Shown: piece after piece, positions 12,587 through 22,209 of the stretch | Numbering within the stretch: the first letter of the stretch is position 1 | How the letters are laid out: the number at the start of each line of letters is the position of its first letter | Assembly: GCA_010093685.1 (NCBI GenBank) | Contig: MU006234.1 | Location: 487,668 to 551,667 of the forward strand | DNA length: 64,000 nt | Reading direction: 5' to 3' | Source of the DNA: Ophiobolus disseminans | Lineage: Eukaryota > Ascomycota > Dothideomycetes > Pleosporales > Phaeosphaeriaceae | Program-made: the position numbers and the translations under genes | The notes under the pieces: model-generated | What the model saw: only the letters and a program-made list of their open reading frames with translations | What the model was told of the DNA's origin: nothing | The model's database searches: none

Positions 12587-13395
12587 ATGTCGCCCAAAAA
12601 GATCCTCATCATTGTCTCAGACGCCTCTTCATTTCCACTTTGTAAGCCGATGGTGCACATACTCCATACACAGCAAAAGCTGACTTGACAAAAGACAACA
12701 CCGGTACCGACGGCAAAACCGTCTCCCAAGACTCGGGCTACTTCCTCATGGAGCTCGCCAAACCGCTCCAGAAATTCCTCGACGCAGGCTACGAAGTCAC
12801 ATTCGCCTCCCCCGAAGGCAAAGAGCCGACCCCAGACCCCAACAGCCTGTCTCTCGCGGCCTTTGCGGGCAACTGGTACGAGCGCCAACGTGAACTCGAC
12901 CTCATCGAGCGCATGAAGAAGGAAAACGGCTTCAGTCAGCCCCGCAAGTTCAGCGAGATCAGCGACGACGAACTGAAGGGATACGGTGGCTTGTTCATAC
13001 CAGGAGGCCATGCACCACTTTCAGACCTTGGAGACAACGCAGATCTCGGACGCATCTTATCGCACTTCCATTCCAACGCCAAACCCACTGCCGCACTCTG
13101 CCACGGGCCATGGGCATTCTTGTCGACGAAGTACGGCCCGAACAAGCAGTTCGCGTACAAGGGGTACAAGATGACGTCCTGGAGCGACGCCGAGGAGAAG
13201 GTCATGGAGATGTGGCTCCGCGGGGAAATCACAAAGGTTGAGGGGACGCTACGGGAGGAGGGTGCGGATATGCAGGAGGGTATTGCGAAGAGCTTGGGGA
13301 GTATTACGGTGGATAGGGAGCTTGTGACGGGGGATAATCCGATGGCTGCGAATGCGATTGGGGATAAGTTTTTGGAGATGTTGGCTGCAAAGTAA
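12587..13395 (+). CDS. DJ-1/PfpI family protein (Hsp31-like), 251 aa
   Basis: Exon 1 (12587-12641) encodes the first beta strand, KKILIIVSDASSFPL. Exon 2 (12695-13395) carries the rest. The intron is 53 nt and ends TTGACAAAAG, with a CTGAC branch site. Two other in-frame acceptors lie upstream (CACAG near 12672 and CAAAAG near 12678), so the junction could vary by a few residues. The nucleophile elbow TAALCHGPWAF carries the family cysteine and adjacent histidine; GLFIPGGHAPLSDL is the conserved strand-loop before it, and EVTFASPEG lies near the N-terminus. Fungal relatives include Hsp31-type glyoxalase III or chaperone enzymes that detoxify methylglyoxal. Specific activity cannot be read from the sequence. 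No targeting signal is visible, so it is probably cytosolic. Confidence 0.88.
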
Positions 13396-13722
13396 GCGTA
13401 GCCAGGTTGGGTATCAAGATGTAGTCCGGAGATGGACTGCGAGGCTTGTTACGGTATTCATTAGCGATGCGCCTTTTCTGTAACATGACTTGGACTTTGA
13501 GTGTTTGTAAACTGTTAACAGAACCCGCCTTAGTATGACTTGATCTAAACCTGCAAGCTAACCACCACCCACCCAATCACCGTCTCCGGACCCCTCACAC
13601 TACCGATCAGCACGCCTCGGATATATCTTCGTAGCATTGCATGAGGGGTCAAGTTACATACATGCGTCTCGATACCAAAATACACCACACCACACCATCA
13701 TCAATCCATCCCGTCACCAACC

Positions 13723-14431
13723 ATGTCATCTCCCTCCGCCCTAACCGGCAACCCAAACACACACGACCCCTCGACCTTCGCAACCGGCATGAGCGCAACA
13801 TGTCTCTGCGGCTCCATCCGCGTAACAATCAACGACTCGGACCTCTTTACAAAAGTAAATCTTTCTCTCCCTCCCAGAGTATTCACATCGCATCTCACAT
13901 TCTTATCCCCGTCTTAATCTTTGTCTTAATCTCGCTTTCTATTTCTCAGCCTTAACTCCCACATCACTCCTATCCCTACTCACCTCACCCCCAGCCCCGC
14001 GGCCACATCTGCCACTGCTCCAACTGCCGCGCCGCATCCGGCTCCTACGCATCCTCCAATCTCGCCATCTCCGCCTCCCAAGTCGCCGTTTCCGATCCCA
14101 GCCACAAACTCAAGAAATACAAAGACCGCGCCACGGGGAGCGGGAAAGTAGTAGAGCGGTGCTTTTGTAGCGAGTGTGGGAAGTAAGTACTCACTTCCAA
14201 TCGTTTTATCATCTTGTTATGTGTGTTTCATGTTAACATGTAAACTGTAGTCCGATAATGAGCATTGCGGAAATCTTCCCTGACATGGTGATTTTGAAAA
14301 TGGGTATCTTTCCGCGGATACCGAAACCTGAGTGCGAGAGTTTTGCGCTGCATAGGCATGAGTGGCAAGGGAAGCATGAAGGATTGGTACAGTATGAGAT
14401 AGTGAGGGGAGGGAAGAAATTGGGAGAGTGA
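13723..14431 (+). CDS. GFA-domain (glutathione-dependent formaldehyde-activating-like) zinc protein, 166 aa
   Basis: Exons 13723-13854, 13995-14182 and 14251-14431 join in frame. The zinc ligands of the GFA/Mss4-like fold are all present: CLCGSI near residue 27, then CHCSNCR at the start of exon 2, and CFCSECGNP across the second junction. Family members include bacterial formaldehyde-glutathione adduct enzymes and centromere protein V; most fungal copies are uncharacterised small zinc proteins. No signal peptide is present. It begins 327 bases downstream of the DJ-1 gene in the same direction, and both families handle reactive carbonyls, but two neighbours do not establish a shared pathway. 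The stop is the TGA after GGKKLGE. Confidence 0.88.
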
Positions 14432-14631
14432 GAAGAAGTATACTGTAGTTTGTTTCTTCATTCATTCTGTGGAGCAAGATCTGAACGCCCTCGGCATCCT
14501 ATTAGTGACTCTCGAAAGTCAGCATGGAATCTTTTTTTGATCAATCATCTGCTTGTGAAGAGCATATCGCCGCTGTCCATCGACGTCCTGAACCATAATC
14601 CGGATGCCCTCGCCACATTAACACTCATCGT

Positions 14632-16404
14632 TCACCACTCCGGCCTAGCTTCCATCGTAACCAACCAGCCCTGAGCGTCATGGGGCAGCACGCAAGGCGT
14701 GTCATTACACTCACCAAGCTTATGCTTGACGGAGCACCTCCAACGTGCGCACTTGGTGAGACTCTCGACGCAGTTGCGACAGCGCGCGGCATTATCGCAG
14801 GAGATGTTCTTGGCGTAGCACTCGGAGCACGAGACGACGTTCTTGGGCAACTTGCTCTTCTCGTGAGGCGCAACGATGTGGGCACCGCCGCGAAGAGCTA
14901 CGCCACCAGCAAGTGCCGTGTTCAGGCGCGACTGGACGGCCTGTGCGTGACGCTCCAAACTCTTGACCTGGTTGCGGAATCGATCGCACTGACTGGACTT
15001 CTCGCGCAACTGCTTCTTGAGGTCATCCACGTTGGCCTCATCGACCTTCTCCTGGAGACGATCGTTCTTGTCTTCTAGTTCAGTGTTATGCATTTGCTCC
15101 ACTAGCAGCTTCTCGCGAAGGCCGTTGATGAACTTCTCACGCTGGGAGAGAACGTCGACCAGGTTCTGGGCGTGGGTGGCGTGGTTGCCAGCATGGACTT
15201 GTGCCTGAGTGGCTGCGTCGCGCTCCCGGGTCAGTCGTTCATTCGCCTCTTCAAGTCGTCGCACGGTCGCATCCTTGTCCTCGATCTCGCGGGCATGGGC
15301 AGCGTCCTTTTCCTTGATGGTGGTGCGAAGCCATTCAGCCTCGCCCACGAGCTTGCCGAGTCGATAGATCTCGGCCTGAAACGCGACAATCTTCTTGAGG
15401 AAATTCTCGATTTCGATCTCGTACTCCTTGATCTGCACATCTTTCTGAGCGAGCGAACGCCCCATCTCTGCCTTCTGCTCGCGATTGGCTTCGTTTTGGT
15501 ATCGAAGCCTTCCCAGTTGGGCATCCACATCATGGTCTTGGTTGCGTCGGGTTTGCTGGTCGAGCTCGAGACTGGCTAGCTGATCTTCTAGCTCCTGTTT
15601 GTCCTGCGACAGCGTGGTGATATCGTTGCTCAGAGCATTCCACACATGCTTGGCCAAACGGACGGCGGTTTCGGGCTCATCTTGGTATCCTGGGGCTGGG
15701 AGCCGAGTAGACTCGGCCAAGGTGGGTGGGTAAGCGGGGCCGCGATGTGACAATGACTGGGGTCCCGGGAGTAGTGGATGGGTCTGGGGAGAATTAGGGG
15801 GCGGGGGCGGCAGCGGTGGTGACGGTGACGGCGCTTGGTAATCAAGGCGAGGCTCTTCTTCGATGGGGGAGTCATTGATGCTACGGATCATGGCCTCGAG
15901 ACGCTCAAAATCACTCTCTAGATGTTCAGGAACACTTGAACTTGACGGAGTAGGCGGCAGCTGTTCCTGCGCGGAGATGAAGGCAGCCACGGAGCCAGGG
16001 CCAACGTAGGGCTTGGCTGTCGGTGAAAGGATGCTCGCGCCGTTTAAGGTGCGACTCACGGACAGCATGCCTGTACATGTTCAGACTGTGGTCATTTAGA
16101 TCAAAGTGCTCAAGGCTTACTGTTGCTTGCGTCGGACAGCGAGGAGCGTGGCGTGGGGGGCATGATGGGAGCGTACGGCTTCTTTGCCTTCATGAGCGAC
16201 GCGAGATCCGAGAAGCTGTCGGGCTGCGCCGTGTTGCGACGAGTAGAGGCGGCCATGCTGCTTTTACCAATCGAGCCGAAAGCAGCGGGCGGGGTGGGAC
16301 TCGGGCTGGGAGCGCCGAGCCCACGCAAGTCATTGTGCGCGTCTATTCGACTGTTAATTGGAAGGCCTTGAGGTGGTCTTTGTAAGCAACTTACAGCTAG
16401 CCAT
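14632..16404 (-). CDS. Coiled-coil protein with C-terminal cysteine cluster, 556 aa
   Basis: Exon 1 is only 10 nt (16404-16395), then 16342-16121 and 16070-14632. The tiny first exon is supported by GTAAGT, an acceptor TAG, and the in-frame product MASYAHNDLRGLGAP. Residues 1-180 are low-complexity, with a proline-rich run. Residues ~200-470 form a long coiled coil rich in E, Q, K and R heptads. Residues 492-518 hold six cysteines spaced C-x2-C-x6-C-x5-C-x2-C-x6-C, followed by further cysteines. That spacing equals a Zn(II)2Cys6 binuclear cluster, although such clusters in fungal regulators are usually N-terminal and more basic. It may instead be a structural zinc module. I do not recognise the protein; a scaffold role is only a guess. 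Confidence 0.8.
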
Positions 16405-17336
16405 TAGACGAAACGCGGTGGGCAAAGGTGTAGGACGGAAGAAATTCAAGTGCGGGCGGGGTCTGCTATGGGCTGAGGGAAGTCACGGTCACCTGTAGCC
16501 GCGCCAAGACGCGAAACGTGGAGTAGAGGCAGGAGCAATCCGAGGTGAAGGAGGCACGAGCGCGCCTACCCGCAGGCTACCTGCCACGTGCGAGTGCTGG
16601 TGTGAGCGATATGGCTGCCAGTGAGGGCCAGGACTGGTAGCCCATCCCCGGTCCACCATCTCTAGTTGAGACGAAATGGTACCGTGAGTGGAGTCAACGA
16701 AAAGCAAAAGTACACAGCATCTCTTGGGCTGTTTTCTGATGACGGAAAACAGGTGACAAGGGAGATGGCGAACGAATCAGAGCCATGCAATCAACACTCC
16801 TCGTCGCTTCTTAAGTCCCCTGCAGCCTCCCGTTGTTGTGCGACACGCGGTAACTGCATGATAGAGAGCTGAGATTGCTCACGGAGTTGCACTGTAGACA
16901 CGCCATTTCAAATCTGATAACGAGACGAAGATGAGAGGGATTATTGAGTGGCTGCTGTTGGAAGGCAAAGCAGGTAATTTAACTACGAGACATGATTGTT
17001 TCCGAAACGAGAAGATTGTTGGTGTGGGTCCTTTCTCACCTAGGGCATACCACATGCAGCTTAGTACCGTATAGTCTCAACTTATAGAGTCAACTCCACT
17101 CAGTTTCGCCGTTTAGCTGAGCTATACGAAATGCTTACTAAGAAGGTAGCTTAAGGGTGGCTGAAGAGAGGCGCAGGCAAATCCTGGCGAAGCTATTAGA
17201 TAATACCGATCGGCCTAAAGGCGGAGTTGACTCTATAAGGTGAGCATATACGGCAGGCTTAGTCGACCATTGCCTCTTCCAGTCCTCGATGGCAAGGGGA
17301 TGAAAGACAGTAAACTGCAAGTGTCGGCAAACCGGT
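16405..17336. other. Intergenic region holding a MITE-like element
   Basis: Between the coiled-coil gene start and the permease stop. No coding frame is supported. The only structured item is the inverted-repeat element at 17081-17239. Confidence 0.5.
17081..17239. mobile_element. MITE-like element with perfect 17-bp terminal inverted repeats
   Basis: CTTATAGAGTCAACTCC (17081-17097) is repeated as its exact reverse complement at 17223-17239, with 125 bases between that encode nothing. If the termini are trimmed to TAGAGTCAACTCC, each end is flanked by TA, as expected for a Tc1/mariner-type TA target duplication. It lies 97 bases beyond the permease stop. Classification as a miniature inverted-repeat element is inferred from structure; no second copy is in the window. 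Confidence 0.6.
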
Positions 17337-18950
17337 TTATCGGCCGAACCTCTTGAGCTCCCACATCCTCAACGGCGGATACACCAGCGCCGCCCACGCA
17401 AAGCCAACGTAGTTGCCCATATCAGCTCCATACGTGCCGACCTGCTTTGCGATCGGGCCAAGATACCACACTTGTGCCATAGACAAGATGGCACCCACCC
17501 AGCCAATCACAAATGCAGTGAAAGCCGCAATACCCAACGGAAGCTTGTTCTTCTGGTTCCAGATCTCCCAGTTGAATCCCGTCTTTCGGCGAAAGATGAG
17601 GTGTTCCTCCAGGATTATGGCAGTCCACACAGCCACCCAGTAGCCCATGAGCGCAAGAAAGTTGGTGAAGATTTCAGCCAGATGTGCACGGCCGGCCAGC
17701 GCGCAGACGGTGTAGATAATGACGCCGACCGTGTTCCAGATCACGCGAGGAACTGCTTCTGCGTAACGACCGAGGATTTGCGCGTCGATGCCAGATGAGT
17801 AGGTTGGGACGATAAGGTTTGCGACAAGGCCCAGGGCAACCACGACACCGCAGAAAGAGCCGAAGGAGCCAAGCGGTTTGTACGCTTCAACGATCAGGGC
17901 ACCCTGAGAGACGCCATAAGCCACCTCCCACTCAGTGTTAATCAGGGTCCCGCAAGCGAGGCCGATGCCCAAAATGAAAGCGAACGAGAAGCTGCACATC
18001 AAGCCTGTCAAAGTCATGCCAAATATCCTCCAAGACGACGCATGCTCTGGATAGTACACAAAGTAATCAGCAGCACCGCCACCGTACGTGATCGCTGCTG
18101 CAGTACATAGGCCGAAGAAGCTGATGCGATTGCCAATCGGAGTATCCGGATTCTCGTCACCGTGGGAGTGGGAGGAGACGTTGAACTGCGGGCCAGCAAC
18201 GCCGGCGAGGATACACAAGACGATGAGTTGTGGGAGCCATGCCCAGCGCTCGTAGTAGTGGAAGATCTGGTAGCCGAAAGTGGTGATGAGCCAGGCGATG
18301 ACGGCGACAATGACGATGCCTACCACGATGGACATGGAGCCACCGGCGACAGCAGAGAGAATCTGTCCAGCTACCACGCAGTCGATCATGCCGTAGCCTA
18401 GGAGGACGATGATGTTGAGTATGACTACGATCTTCGCTGGCCACCAGCCCATGATGTACCTGTCCCAATCAGTCTCCATGTTGCCGCATCTGCGCCATTG
18501 TGCCTACCTCGAGAAGATCATGGTTCTGTTTCCGCTCTTCGGGCCAAACGTCGCAATGTATGCGACGACCAAAGACCCTACCAGGGCGCCAAACACGCTG
18601 AGCATACATGAGTCCAGGAAGCCGAGCGCAAACACGGCTGGCCCCAACATGCCAAGTGTAATGTTGTTAGCCGCCAAATTGACAGAGAACCACATGATGG
18701 CGACCTGCGAGTATCCCAGCAAGCGCAGGTCCTGCCGCTCATCAGGCTCTACGCGCTGGATGCCACGTGCCTCGAGGTTGTATGCCACGAGCTGTCTCTC
18801 GAACCCCTTCCAGGCTCTTTGCAATCTCCCAGACGGCGTCCCATTGTCGATGCGTGCGTCATGTCCGTGGACAGGTAGTTCCGTTCCGACGTTCGTATTC
18901 GGCGCGAAGATGTTCTTTTCGTCGTTGGTAAGGGGCGCGGTCCGTTCCAT
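17337..18950 (-). CDS. NCS1-family purine-cytosine permease-like transporter, 521 aa, under a TPP riboswitch
   Basis: Two exons, 18950-18508 and 18459-17337, join as MIFSR|YIMGWWPAKI across a 48-nt intron. About 12 hydrophobic segments follow a ~90-residue cytosolic N-terminus. The first membrane block, QVAIMWFSVNLAANNITLGMLGP, and the FGPKSGNR loop are typical of the NCS1 (Fcy2-like) family, which imports nucleobases, allantoin, pyridoxine or thiamine and its precursors across the plasma membrane. The 5' leader holds a TPP riboswitch, so the substrate is probably thiamine or a precursor such as hydroxymethylpyrimidine; this is inferred from regulation, not from the protein. Length matches the family's usual ~500-530 residues. 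A Neurospora transporter gene with a TPP riboswitch is a known precedent. Confidence 0.88.
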
Positions 18951-18959
18951 AGCGGCGAC

Positions 18960-19130
18960 CTAGACACATCAGTAGCGGCCTCCAGAGGGGACGCAAGCAT
19001 GAAGTCCTTTCGCAGGTGTTAACCTGATCAAGTTCCGACCGTATTTCTCAGATCGCTGTCGCCTTGCCACTGACTGGAGTGGAACGACGGCAGCGACCAC
19101 CGGTCTCATGCGATTGCTATCTAAAGATAC
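18960..19130 (-). other. Probable 5'-UTR intron enclosing the TPP aptamer
   Basis: On the minus strand a donor-like GTATCT begins at 19130. A branch-like CTGAT and acceptor TAG end at 18960, ten bases before the permease ATG. The aptamer lies wholly inside. In known fungal cases TPP controls alternative splicing of such a leader intron, exposing or removing upstream reading frames. The boundaries are inferred from consensus only. Confidence 0.45.
18997..19111 (-). promoter_or_regulatory. TPP (thiamine pyrophosphate) riboswitch aptamer
   Basis: Read on the minus strand, the region contains the invariant core: CTGAGA (19051-19046), then GAACTTGATCAGGTTAA (19035-19019), then ACCTGCGAAAGGA. The ends pair as P1 (GCATGA at 19111-19106 with TCATGC at 19002-18997). 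P3 forms from GGTCGCTG (19098-19091) and CAGCGATC (19058-19051), enclosing a ~32-nt loop of the variable length usual in fungi. The aptamer lies upstream of, and in the same direction as, the NCS1 permease. Eukaryotic TPP riboswitches act through alternative splicing, so high thiamine is expected to lower expression of functional transporter. Confidence 0.93.
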
Positions 19131-20170
19131 CTTGATCGGGCGGGTTTCTGCTACTCAGATGCATCTTGGCTGTTGCTGGCCGTACTGTTGACGTGATGGA
19201 ATGCGAAGCGATTGGGTGAGGTGTGGAAGGACGATGGTCGTCTCAATGACTGCACTGGTGAGGTTTGAGAGGTTGTTGAGGGTTGAAAGCTTGGGTTGAC
19301 ATCGGCGCCAACCCCGCTGTTGCGCCTCGCGAAATTCCTGCCGTGCGCATCCCACGTGGTGTGCCAATCCGATGTCGCCATATTATCTCGCTTCTCTACA
19401 CCAAGTCAGTCGCGACAAGTTCATGGGCGACGTCTGGCATGCACTCATCTGCCCTGATGAGGCAACGCGACATGGCAAGCTTCGTTGGCCATAGCTCCAC
19501 TGACCTCGGCCCCAGGTGCTCCATCTCTGATCTTCTCGTGTCACACAACGCCAGACTGTCGGCACTGCTAGAAATTTGAATGCGGGACGCCCCGAATGCC
19601 TTCACCACGTACATCATAGAGAACGCCGTCTTCAACCAAGTCTCGTGAGGGCGTTTCCATGCATCGTCGCGCGGCAAACACACCTACATCGGCATGCTGG
19701 CTAGCTTTGTCACAGCTGCACCTCAACAACGACCAAATATCATATGTTCGACTACTGGTAGCTGTTACCTTTGCTTTCGATTATGATGTATTCTATCCTC
19801 CATCGAGGAGGTCCAGGCGAGGCCCTTATCATTCGCATCCCGCCTTCAACACCAAGCTTCGGGCCGCCTCCGTAGCACTATACCCCTCGTGGAGCTCTGC
19901 ATAATCAGCTACCTCATCCTGTCTAGGTCCAACTCTTGAGAGCAGTTAATTGGTTTGAAGGCAAAGGCGTTCCTTGGAACTGGTACTGCCACCATGGCGA
20001 TCTAGCACTCTATCGCAAGTTGTATCGCACGAGGCAAGATGCGGGGCTTGTATCTGTAGCCAGGGCAGATCGTACCTAGTCAGGTACTACCGCATCCTAG
20101 ATCTTAAGTACGCCGCTGCATGTCGAGAATCGTCGTCCTTAATTTCCTGGCGCTCTTTCGCTGTACGACA
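19131..20170. other. Intergenic region between two divergent genes
   Basis: Contains the upstream part of the riboswitch-bearing leader (minus) and the promoter of the amine oxidase (plus). A 95-codon minus frame at 19396-19683 has no recognisable domain. Nothing else is supported. Confidence 0.4.
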
Positions 20171-22014
20171 ATGGCACACTTGAAGAAGACTCTATTCTTA
20201 GCCGCTGCTCTCTTGCACGAATTGAGTGCTGCGGCACCAACCCTGCAAGGCAGGCAATATGGCAACAGCACGTGTCGCAAGACTTCTGTTGCCATCATGT
20301 GAGGTCTCTACAATCATCGAACGAACAAAAGCTGACAGCATACACCACAGAGGCGCAGGTGTCGCAGGCATAACAGCAGCCGTAAGTAATGCCCACCACC
20401 CTGCTAAGTCATCGGCCCGTCAAGCTTAATATCACTTCCGTTGAACAAGCACACCTTAAATGGTGTCCATGTCGAGAAAGACCGCTGCATCTTCGCATGC
20501 CCAAAAATCTTGCATCAGCCATGGGTCTATGCTAACGATCAGTGAAGCAAGCGCTTACGAATCAGTCAATTTCCGACTTCCTTATCCTGGAGTACAATGA
20601 TTACATAGGCGGGCGCATGACAGATACGAAATTTGGCGAAGATGAGAACGGCGAGCCTTATACCATCGAGTTGGGAGCCAACTGGATCCAAGGACTCGGC
20701 GCCGAAGGGGGCCCTGAAAATCCCATCTTGACCTTCTCAAAACAGTCCAACCTCTCGAACACCTACTCGGACTTCAGCTCCATTTTGTCTTACGATTGGA
20801 CAGGCAAGAATGACTTCACAAACATCATTGATGAGTTTGAGGAATATTGGGCGATCTTCGAACAAGACGCAGGCACCATCCTGACGGAGAACTTGCAGGA
20901 TAGGAGTTTACGTGCAGGCCTGCTAAAGAGTGGATGGCGGACCGGGTTAGATGCACATCGTAAGGCTGTCGAATGGTGGCAGTGGGATTGGGAAACCTCT
21001 CAAACGCCTGAAGAAAGCTCTTTTGTTTTTGGAATTGCTGGCTATAACCTTACCTTCAACCAATATTCCGAAGAAAACAATCTGTGCACCGACCAGAGAG
21101 GCTTCAATATCTGGCTCCAGGATCAAGCAGCAAAATTTCTTGAGGCGAACGACACACGGCTCCTCTTCAACACTGTCGTAACAAATATTACTTACAGTGA
21201 TACCAGCGTTACAATCCTCAATGAAGACGGCTCCTGCATCGAAGCCGACTATGCAATCAACACTGTCTCACTTGGCGTGCTCCAATACGACGTAATCAAA
21301 TTCGAGCCCGAACTCCCTGATTGGAAGCTTGACTCGATCTCTACGTTCACAATGGGCACCTACACGAAGATCTTCTACCAATTCAACGAAACCTTCTGGC
21401 CCGACGACACCCAATTCTTTCTGTATGCCCATCCCTCATCCCGCGGCTACTACACCGTCTGGCAGTCCCTCTCAACCGAAGGCTTCTTCCCCGGCTCAAA
21501 CATCATCTTCGCTACCCTCGTCGACGAGCAAAGCTACCGCATCGAGGCCCAGGACGACGAAACTACCAAACAAGAAGGCCTGGCCGTCCTACGCCAAATG
21601 TTCCCAAACGTAACCATCCCCGAACCCATCGCCTTCATGTATCCGCGCTGGACTAAGGAACCATGGTCCTACGGCTCCTACAGCAACTGGCCCACGGGCA
21701 CCACGCTCGAAATGCATCAGAACCTGCGCGCCAACGTCGGGCGTCTTTATTTCGCAGGCGAGGCCACGAGTGCGGAGTACTTTGGCTTCTTGCACGGCGC
21801 GTGGTTCGAGGGGCAAGAGGCTGGATTGAAGATTGCAGGTATGCTTACGGGTGAGTGCAGGGAGAAGGAGAGCGGGTGCGATGAGTATGGGCGGTATGAG
21901 GCGCTGTATGGGACGACGGAGTTTGCAGAGTGGAATGCGGAAAACGGGGTTGGTGTTAGTCCGTTTTATGTGGCGGATCCGGAGGAGCCTGGGGCTGGAG
22001 CATTTAATGGTTGA
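20171..22014 (+). CDS. Secreted flavin amine oxidase / polyamine oxidase-like, 541 aa
   Basis: Exons 20171-20298, 20351-20381 (31 nt) and 20548-22014. The first exon gives a signal peptide (KKTLFLAAALLHELSAAA). The splice between exons 1 and 2 rebuilds the Rossmann motif VAIIGAGVAGITAA, the FAD-binding GxGxxG; exon 3 continues QALTNQSISDFLILEYNDYIGGRM with the acidic residue that binds the ribose. ELGANWIQGLG and the C-terminal LYFAGEATSAEYFGFLHGA are strongly typical of polyamine/monoamine oxidases. These enzymes oxidise polyamines such as spermine or spermidine and release hydrogen peroxide. The signal peptide suggests an extracellular or vacuolar location. The last acceptor was chosen as GAAG because the neighbouring ATCAG would enter a stop. 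Confidence 0.88.
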
Positions 22015-22209
22015 GTTGGTGAGGCTTGGGGTTGTTGATAGGTAGGATTTGCAAGAGTGGTATGGACATCATCATTCAGCCCTTGGTTGCATTGGTAGTT
22101 CTGGGAACAATGGTTCATGTCGGAACATATTTATTGAGAAGATGGCTGCTTCAGGCACAACCAAAACTCACATCCCTCACGCACAGTTACCATACAACCC
22201 CCCACCCCT

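Noticed and set aside
19396..19683. 95-codon minus frame upstream of the riboswitch
   Set aside because: No domain, and no splice structure linking it to the permease; probably a chance frame in the intergenic region.
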